From Bacteroidia bacterium (GTDB taxonomy: Bacteria > Bacteroidota > Bacteroidia > UKL13-3): DNA of 6,606 nt. The notes under the pieces were generated by a model, which was given only the letters and a program-made list of their open reading frames with translations, ran no database searches and was not told the origin of the DNA. The stretch's first letter is position 1, and every line of letters starts with the position of its first letter. The stretch covers positions 1 to 6,606 of the forward strand of contig JAKRSG010000320.1 of assembly GCA_022402405.1 (NCBI GenBank). Reading direction: 5' to 3'. Below are positions 1 through 5,039 of this stretch, piece after piece. Position numbers and translations under genes: made by a program.

Positions 1-442
1 AGAAGAAATGATAAAAGATGTTTTAGAACGTCCTTGGAGATCTAATTTCGAGACTAAAAATCAAAAGAAACCTGTGGTAATAATTGGGCAGGTAAGAAAC
101 AAAACCTCAGAGCATATTGATGCGGGCGTATTTATCAAAAATATGGAGAGGAATTTCATTAACTCAGGAACTGTTAGTGTGGTTCAAAGCGGTGCCGAGA
201 GAAATGAATTGAGAGATGAAAGAAATGACCAGCAAACTTTTTCGAGTGAAGAAACTAGAAAAAAATGGGGTAAAGAAAAAGGAGCAGATTTTATGCTTAA
301 CGGTGTAATATATAGTATCACCGATACCTACAAAAAAGAGAAAACCATCAAATATCAAATTAATCTTGAATTAACTGATTTAGAAACCAACGAAAAGGTT
401 TGGATTGGAGAAAAAGAGATTAAAAAATACATCAAAAACTAA
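1..442 (+). CDS. lpoB: LpoB-family lipoprotein (penicillin-binding protein activator), 5' truncated
   Basis: This is the C-terminal part of a predicted outer-membrane lipoprotein of the LpoB family. In E. coli, LpoB reaches through the peptidoglycan to activate the synthase PBP1B; that role is not demonstrated for members of this phylum. The open frame runs in from the window edge (first full codon at 2, Glu-Glu before the Met at 8), and the segment EEMIKDVLERPW resembles the helix that lies inside complete family members. The ATG at 8 is therefore internal, and an estimated 50-70 residues, including the lipoprotein signal, lie upstream. Visible family features are the strand PVVIIGQVRNKTSEHID, a helix to about residue 55, ADFMLNGVIYSI, and the closing strands LELTDLETNEKVWIGEKEIKK. 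The gene ends at TAA 440-442, 11 bases before the next gene, so the two are probably co-transcribed. Family assignment is fairly secure; the exact PBP partner is inference. Confidence 0.85.
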   Translation, partial: EEMIKDVLERPWRSNFETKNQKKPVVIIGQVRNKTSEHIDAGVFIKNMERNFINSGTVSVVQSGAERNELRDERNDQQTFSSEETRKKWGKEKGADFMLNGVIYSITDTYKKEKTIKYQINLELTDLETNEKVWIGEKEIKKYIKN

Positions 443-453
443 CTACTCATTAA

Positions 454-1869
454 TTGAAAAAATCAGTCTTTAGTTACCCTATTTTCATACTTCTGATAGT
501 ATTGTTTAGCGCTTGTGCTACCTACTATCAGAAGAATGAATCTCTCATGAACGCTGTATATTCGGGCGACTTTTCTGCTGCCAATAAGCTGCTTTCCAAT
601 GATGAAAAGTGGGAAAAACAACAAAGAAATGTATTGCTTTTCTATTTAAATAAAGGTACTATCTTATTTATGGAAGGCAATCATGCGGCCAGTAATCAAT
701 ATTTTAGAAAGGCAGATTATTTAATAGAAGATTTTAATAAAACAGCTGGAGATTTTGCTGTTTCGTTTTTGGTAAATGCAAAATTTTCTACCTATGGAGG
801 AGAGAATTTTGAACAAATTTTAATTCACTATTTCACCACCCTTAATTGTTTAGCATTGAACCAACACGATGAAGCCTTGGTTGAGTGCAAAAGGATGTTG
901 GAGAAAATGCAACGTATTACAGATTCATATAAATCAGAAAATAAATACAAGCGCGATGCCTTTGCCCACAATTTGCTGGGCATGATTTATGATTTAAAAA
1001 GTGAGTACAATGATGCCTTTATTGCATACAGAAATGCATTAGAAATATACAAAGAAGATTACGCCAAAAATTATGACACTCAAATTCCAGAGCAATTAAA
1101 ACGAGATATTTTACGTACGGCCAAAAGAATTGGATTTACTGAAGAATTAGCTGCCTATGAAAAGGAATTTAACATGGTAGCAGAATCTATTAATAGGGAT
1201 GATGCCGAGATTTTATTCTTTTGGAACAATGGTTTAGGTCCCATTAAGGAGCAAAATAGTTTTAACATATTAATTCTTCCAGCTGGAAATGGATACGTTA
1301 ATCTTGTAAATCCGGAGTTGGGTATATCTATGGCTTGGAAAGTAGACGATAAAAACGAAAAGCAGGATTTATTGGATATGAATTTCATTCGCTTGGCTCT
1401 TCCAAAATATGTAAGCAGGTTGCCAAAATATAATACCGCCAAAATTGAAATTGGTGAACAATCTAAAACTCTTTATTTAGCAGAAAATATTAATGCAATT
1501 GCATATAAAAGTCTGCAAGATAGAATGGGTAAAGAACTAGCTATAGGATTAGGTAGAGTTATTGCCAAACAATTGGCCGTACATCAACTTAAGAAAAATA
1601 AAGACCAACAAGGATTTGCCGCAGCTGCCATGATTTATAGCGCAGTTTCTGAACAAGCAGATACGCGCAATTGGCAATTATTACCATATGCTATACACTA
1701 TACTCGGGCCAAAGTTAAACCCGGTACTCATGAGGTAAAATTTATAGCCAGCAACTCAGAAAAGGAAGAAAAAACAGCTAAGTATACCGTTGATTTAAAG
1801 TCGAAACAAACAAAAGTACTTGTTTCTCAAACCCTCGATTTTACTGGTTATCAACAAAGGGCTCCTTAA
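454..1869 (+). CDS. COG3014-like TPR lipoprotein, partner gene of lpoB
   Basis: The 471-residue product is a predicted lipoprotein of unknown biochemical role, resembling the COG3014 family that often sits beside lpoB in Bacteroidota. I chose the TTG start at 454 because it gives a proper signal: Lys2-Lys3, a hydrophobic stretch at about 9-18, and lipobox FSAC with the acylated Cys at 21. The next in-frame Met (residue 32) would remove all of this. Residues 22-28 (ATYYQKN) lack the acidic cluster used as a surface-export signal in some Bacteroidota, so a periplasm-facing location is inferred. TPR-like helix pairs are visible at about 57-93 (LNKGTILFMEGNHAASNQYF) and 168-203 (AHNLLGMIYDLKSEYNDAFI). 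The C-terminal half contains a beta-rich domain with ADTRNWQLLP (402-411) and a PGTHEVKF strand, which I recall as family hallmarks. The stop overlaps the convergent gene by 4 bases. Function probably relates to envelope or peptidoglycan assembly, by context only. Confidence 0.75.
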   Translation: MKKSVFSYPIFILLIVLFSACATYYQKNESLMNAVYSGDFSAANKLLSNDEKWEKQQRNVLLFYLNKGTILFMEGNHAASNQYFRKADYLIEDFNKTAGDFAVSFLVNAKFSTYGGENFEQILIHYFTTLNCLALNQHDEALVECKRMLEKMQRITDSYKSENKYKRDAFAHNLLGMIYDLKSEYNDAFIAYRNALEIYKEDYAKNYDTQIPEQLKRDILRTAKRIGFTEELAAYEKEFNMVAESINRDDAEILFFWNNGLGPIKEQNSFNILILPAGNGYVNLVNPELGISMAWKVDDKNEKQDLLDMNFIRLALPKYVSRLPKYNTAKIEIGEQSKTLYLAENINAIAYKSLQDRMGKELAIGLGRVIAKQLAVHQLKKNKDQQGFAAAAMIYSAVSEQADTRNWQLLPYAIHYTRAKVKPGTHEVKFIASNSEKEEKTAKYTVDLKSKQTKVLVSQTLDFTGYQQRAP

Positions 1870-2999
1870 AATCTAAACCCGAAACTGCATTCCATAAAAT
1901 CAGATTGAAGCTGCTGCCGCTTATTAATGGTTCCTTTAAAGAATAAGCCGGTGTAAAAGCTCTTATGAAATTGGTAGCCTAATCCAAATCGGATGTACAC
2001 CTTTTCTTTGATAACTTGCATAGGTGCCACGTATCTATAAATGCCAAAAGGCAAGAACAACTTTCCAATATTAAACCTCTGATAAACTCCCATTGCTAAA
2101 TGAAACTTTTCCTTCTCTTTAACATCTCTCACGCGCAATTTTTCCTCGTATAAAAGTGTTTGTGTGGCATCATAAAAGCCATCTATTCCTACTCCAATTT
2201 CGTATAATTTAGAAAGAGAGTAGGTTGGATTTATACTAGCATTAGCCACCCAAAACTGGGTTACATAATCAAAATAACCAAGCTCCCTATAGCCAAACGA
2301 TATATGTGTACTAACATGCCATCTTTTACCAGAATAGGCATAATTGGGTTTAACATATTCTCCAATATCCTGAAAGAAATAACAGGCACCTAAAGCTCCG
2401 TATAATATATTTAGTCCGCCATTTGGCATTTTTAAACTACCGTTGGATACATGATATAATCCTCCATTTAATTCAAGCATAAGTTTAGGGGTTAATTTGT
2501 AATGCATGCTTGAACCTAAATCAAAACCAAAATTTAGAGCTGAACTTATGGCTCTATTATCAAAGTTTTTTTGTCGGTGATACTGAACCGTATTAAAATT
2601 TACACCATAACCAATTCTAGCAGATATTCTCAGTTTTTTACTACTAATGAGTGGTAAATCAAAACTAGGTAATATTCCCAGACTTTGTCCGAAGGTATCT
2701 GGCCTATTCATCCTGAAATATTTGATACTTAAGCCAAGTAAAGGATTTCCATAGGTTTTAGAAAACGCCTCTTTATGTAGACCGTTTTTAAGAATTGTAA
2801 TGTCGAACCCGGGAACATATCCACTTAAGTTCATATTGGTTTTTGCCACTGTATTAGAAGCAAAATGAAAACCATAAACGCCATTAGCCCTCATTCCATA
2901 TGTTCCCAAATGCGATGGTTGCGCTGTGGCTTTTGGTTCAAACCAAATAACAGCAACATAAGTGGTGAATAGGAGTAGCGTTTTAAGATATTTTATCAT
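1866..2999 (-). CDS. Outer-membrane beta-barrel, PagL-like lipid A deacylase / acyloxyacyl hydrolase family
   Basis: The 377-residue product is a predicted outer-membrane beta-barrel. A signal peptide spans about residues 1-26 (Lys3, hydrophobic 8-19, cleavage near ATA/Q27). Many amphipathic strands follow (about 14 by eye), and the protein ends in FGFRF, a typical terminal aromatic signal for barrel insertion. The motif HVSNGSLKMPNGGLN at 183-197 matches the active-site block of PagL-type lipid A 3-O-deacylases, supplying the His183 and Ser185 expected of the catalytic pair plus Asn186. The Glu that completes the Pseudomonas PagL triad 14 residues after the His is Asn197 here, and the protein is about twice the length of classical PagL (about 150 mature residues). 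Hydrolysis of an acyl chain on lipid A is therefore plausible but unproven; a structural barrel is the alternative. It is divergent from the phosphatase gene, with 69 bases between them, and convergent with the lipoprotein gene. Confidence 0.7.
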   Translation of the reverse strand: MIKYLKTLLLFTTYVAVIWFEPKATAQPSHLGTYGMRANGVYGFHFASNTVAKTNMNLSGYVPGFDITILKNGLHKEAFSKTYGNPLLGLSIKYFRMNRPDTFGQSLGILPSFDLPLISSKKLRISARIGYGVNFNTVQYHRQKNFDNRAISSALNFGFDLGSSMHYKLTPKLMLELNGGLYHVSNGSLKMPNGGLNILYGALGACYFFQDIGEYVKPNYAYSGKRWHVSTHISFGYRELGYFDYVTQFWVANASINPTYSLSKLYEIGVGIDGFYDATQTLLYEEKLRVRDVKEKEKFHLAMGVYQRFNIGKLFLPFGIYRYVAPMQVIKEKVYIRFGLGYQFHKSFYTGLFFKGTINKRQQLQSDFMECSFGFRF

Positions 3000-3068
3000 G
3001 AATATTATTTTGGGTTTCTGGCCAAATTTTGTTTGGCAATTTATAAAAGTTTGTAGATTTTTGAATGA
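3000..3068. promoter_or_regulatory. Divergent intergenic region with weak promoter-like elements
   Basis: This 69-base gap must hold the start signals for both the barrel gene (-) and the phosphatase gene (+), because neither has an upstream neighbour on its own strand close by. On + there is TTTG at 3032-3035 followed after 18 bases by TAGATTTTTG (3054-3063), an imperfect match to the Bacteroidota pattern TTTG / TAnnTTTG. It would place transcription start almost on the ATG, giving a nearly leaderless message. On - the best element I see is TAAATTG (3046-3040), with no convincing upstream box. No Shine-Dalgarno sequence is visible for either gene. The region role follows from gene layout; the individual boxes are low confidence. 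Confidence 0.35.
3021..3037. repeat. Perfect inverted repeat GCCAAA-N5-TTTGGC in the divergent promoter gap
   Basis: A perfect 6-base inverted repeat with a 5-base spacer (TTTTG) lies near the middle of the only real intergenic gap. Its right arm overlaps the possible TTTG promoter box of the phosphatase gene. It could be an operator for a dimeric regulator controlling one or both divergent genes, or a small hairpin in an untranslated leader of the barrel gene. A dyad of this length in an AT-rich region may also be chance. Confidence 0.35.
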
Positions 3069-3551
3069 ATGTATAAAGTCCTATTTGTTTGCCTTGGAAA
3101 TATTTGCCGCTCACCCTTGGCGGCTGCTCTATTCGAGTATAGAGTTTTAAATTCAAATGTGGGAATTACTTTTGAGGTAGGTTCAGCCGGAACTATTAAT
3201 TACCATGCCGGAAAGCCTGCCGATGAAAGGGTATTGCAGTTATTAAAAGAGAAAAATATTCCTATTCAACATTCTGCGCGACGAATCCAAGTGGAGGATT
3301 TTGATTATTACGATTTTATTTTTGCTATGGATGAAGAGAATTATGATTCCTTAAAAAAATTTGCTCCATTAAAGAATCATAAAGCAAAGCTGATTCATTT
3401 TAGAAAATATGATCCCTATAATCAAGGAAGTTTCACGGTTCCAGATCCTTATTATGGAGACATGAATGACTTTAATTTAGTATTTAGTATTTGCGATGAT
3501 GTTATTGATAATTTGATAGACAAATTTAAATTGGGTGAACCAATAAATTAA
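3069..3551 (+). CDS. Low-molecular-weight protein tyrosine phosphatase
   Basis: This cytoplasmic enzyme hydrolyses phosphotyrosine (some bacterial relatives act on phosphoarginine) through a cysteinyl-phosphate intermediate. The 160-residue length is normal for the family. The phosphate-binding loop is at the extreme N terminus: VCLGNICRSP with nucleophile Cys8, second Cys13, Arg14 and Ser15. The SAGT segment is at 39-42, and the general acid is Asp126 in VPDPYYG, where Tyr128 and Tyr129 form the usual DPYY wall. All catalytic residues are present. The ATG at 3069 is preferred because the overlapping ATG at 3065 hits a stop after three codons. It stands alone on its strand, divergent from the barrel gene and convergent (4-base overlap) with the prenyltransferase gene. 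There is no tyrosine kinase or capsule gene nearby, so the substrate cannot be inferred. Confidence 0.95.
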   Translation: MYKVLFVCLGNICRSPLAAALFEYRVLNSNVGITFEVGSAGTINYHAGKPADERVLQLLKEKNIPIQHSARRIQVEDFDYYDFIFAMDEENYDSLKKFAPLKNHKAKLIHFRKYDPYNQGSFTVPDPYYGDMNDFNLVFSICDDVIDNLIDKFKLGEPIN

Positions 3552-4435
3552 AATCTCCAAAAAACCATTGATAGAATTCCGGCTATCATAATCCATTTAG
3601 CCATAGAACTCAATCGGGTAAAGTCTCTTTTTGTATCGGCAATTTTTATAAACCAGGCCATGGTAAACATGGGCACTAATACAAGTATCAACATATACAT
3701 TAAAAACATAATGTATATTTTGTTACTACTATAACTTAAAGCCATAAATGATGTGCAGAAGGCAATAGTTAGTCCGATAATAATAAAGTGTAAAACCAAT
3801 AAAACATCTTTAGTTTTTCTAACGCCCAATACAATTGGAAGTGTTCTGCACTTAAAATTTTGATCGCCTCTTAAATCTTCGGTGTCTTTAATTATTTCAC
3901 GAACCAATGTAGTTACAAAAGCAAAAATGCCATATACCCAAATTCCTGTAAGCATCATATCTGATTGAAATATGTGCAAAATCCAAAGCGTAAATGCTGT
4001 TAAAAGGGCAACTAAAATATTTCCTATGAGGTATGTTTTTTTCAGAAACTGGGAATATAACCATAAGGAAAATCCAGAAATAAATACCAAAAGGGCGATT
4101 TGTTTATTGATTGCGTAGGCCAATAGAATGGCTAAAACATTTAAAATAATATGTAGGAACATTGCCCATCTCCGTGATATAGTATTGCCAACAATTACAC
4201 GCTCTGGTTTGTTAATTAAATCCAGCCTTACGTCCATATAATCGTTAATTATATAGCCTGCTGCAGCTACCAAAAAGGTACTAATAGCAAGCAATATAAA
4301 ATGGCTTTGAAAAAGCTGATTAAAACTTAAATTTGGTGTTAAGAAGAAATAGGCAAAAATTTGGGTTGCAGTAATAATTATCAGATTATTAATACGAATT
4401 AGTCTTAAAAAATCTTTTATCACAAGCCATCTCAT
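3548..4435 (-). CDS. UbiA-superfamily prenyltransferase, digeranylgeranylglyceryl-phosphate-synthase-like
   Basis: This polytopic inner-membrane enzyme should transfer a polyprenyl group from its diphosphate to a small acceptor. About eight hydrophobic segments are visible across 295 residues, the normal family size. The first Mg-diphosphate motif is NDYMDVRLD (Asn64, Asp65, Asp68, Asp72), followed by LINKPERVIVG. The second is REIIKDTEDLRGD (Asp184, Asp187, Asp191). The string NDYxDVxxDxINKPxR resembles archaeal-type geranylgeranylglyceryl-phosphate geranylgeranyltransferases (NDxxDxxiDxiNrPdRP) more than MenA or UbiA of quinone synthesis. Bacteroidota members are commonly annotated this way, although their true acceptor is uncertain; a quinone or other acceptor remains possible. 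The ATG overlaps the TGA of the upstream DUF502 gene in ATGA, implying translational coupling. The stop overlaps the convergent phosphatase gene by 4 bases. Confidence 0.85.
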   Translation of the reverse strand: MRWLVIKDFLRLIRINNLIIITATQIFAYFFLTPNLSFNQLFQSHFILLAISTFLVAAAGYIINDYMDVRLDLINKPERVIVGNTISRRWAMFLHIILNVLAILLAYAINKQIALLVFISGFSLWLYSQFLKKTYLIGNILVALLTAFTLWILHIFQSDMMLTGIWVYGIFAFVTTLVREIIKDTEDLRGDQNFKCRTLPIVLGVRKTKDVLLVLHFIIIGLTIAFCTSFMALSYSSNKIYIMFLMYMLILVLVPMFTMAWFIKIADTKRDFTRLSSMAKWIMIAGILSMVFWRF

Positions 4436-5037
4436 AGGGTAGTACTATTTATATCATCTAGTTTAATAACGCCGCCAGAAATAATAAACTTCATCAAATT
4501 ACTGCTTTCGCCAGTGTATTTTCTAATTTTATTTTTATCGACTAGAAATAAATTCCCAGAAAATGCATAGGAGTGAGGCATATAAACGGCTACCATGCCG
4601 GGTAATTCTAGTAAACTTAAATCTTCTTGAGTAATAAAACCTGGTTTATACACTCCCGAGGCTAATTCAATAATTACAGGTTTATCAAATTTTTTCTTTT
4701 CGCCCACAAAGGCTTCCATAAGGTCTTTAACAGAAGTATATATAGTTTTTACGAATGGGATATTCGAAAAAATATCGTCCAATAAATCTATAATGGGCCG
4801 GGTAATAAACGTAGAACCAATTAAACCAACAAGCAAAATAGTTCCTGTAACAATTATGAATCCTAAACCGGGAGTATCTAATAACAACACCTCATCAATA
4901 GATTCCATAAGGCCTCTCAAAATTCGGTAAGTGGCATATATGGGCAAGGTTATTAATAAGCCCTTTATAAAATAGCTTAGGAGTTTTCTTAATCTTGAAC
5001 CAAATGATTTCTTTATTCTTTCTTTCCCGTATGTCAT
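4432..5037 (-). CDS. DUF502 family inner-membrane protein
   Basis: The 201-residue product belongs to DUF502 (COG2928), a widespread membrane family of unknown function that is related to plant LCV/COV proteins. After a basic N terminus (KERIKKSFGSRLRK), two transmembrane segments are visible at about 21-42 and 58-78, joined by a short loop containing DEVLLLDTPGLG. Next comes the family signature NIPFVKTIYTSVKDLMEAF (92-110), and then a soluble beta domain with KPGFITQEDL (131-140), VAVYMPHSYAFSGNLFLV (149-166) and KFIISGGV (183-190). These correspond to the family's GFVT, P-x-P-x-SG and SGG blocks, although the usual PTTPNPTSG stretch is changed to PHSYAFSG here. The start at 5037 is 2 bases after the dnaX stop, and the stop overlaps the prenyltransferase ATG. 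It is therefore the middle gene of a tight operon and is probably translated by coupling. No function can be assigned from context. Confidence 0.9.
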   Translation of the reverse strand: MTYGKERIKKSFGSRLRKLLSYFIKGLLITLPIYATYRILRGLMESIDEVLLLDTPGLGFIIVTGTILLVGLIGSTFITRPIIDLLDDIFSNIPFVKTIYTSVKDLMEAFVGEKKKFDKPVIIELASGVYKPGFITQEDLSLLELPGMVAVYMPHSYAFSGNLFLVDKNKIRKYTGESSNLMKFIISGGVIKLDDINSTTL

Positions 5038-5039
5038 AG

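Noticed and set aside
8..10. ATG at 8 as the true start of the LpoB-like gene
   Set aside because: It gives a protein without a signal peptide, beginning inside a conserved helix; the open frame continues to the window edge, so it is truncated.
258..264. A7 run in the lpoB-like gene (and a similar A7 in the phosphatase gene near 3354-3360) as slippage sites
   Set aside because: Runs of seven A are common in AT-rich Lys-rich coding sequence, are shorter than known transcriptional slippage runs, and do not fall at a domain boundary.
164..358. 64-residue open frame on the - strand
   Set aside because: It lies entirely antisense to the lpoB-like coding region; its Phe-rich composition is the complement of Lys/Glu codons there.
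1155..1442. 95-residue open frame on the - strand
   Set aside because: It is antisense to the beta-rich part of the TPR lipoprotein gene, with no start signals or family features; a shadow frame.
2962..3150. 62-residue open frame on + spanning the divergent gap
   Set aside because: It overlaps the 5' ends of both the barrel gene (opposite strand) and the phosphatase gene (other frame), has no recognisable domain, and is explained as a shadow frame.
3530..3544. ATTGG-N5-CCAAT stem as an intrinsic terminator of the phosphatase gene
   Set aside because: Only 5 base pairs, with AT-rich outer pairs and no following T tract on the + strand; too weak to call.
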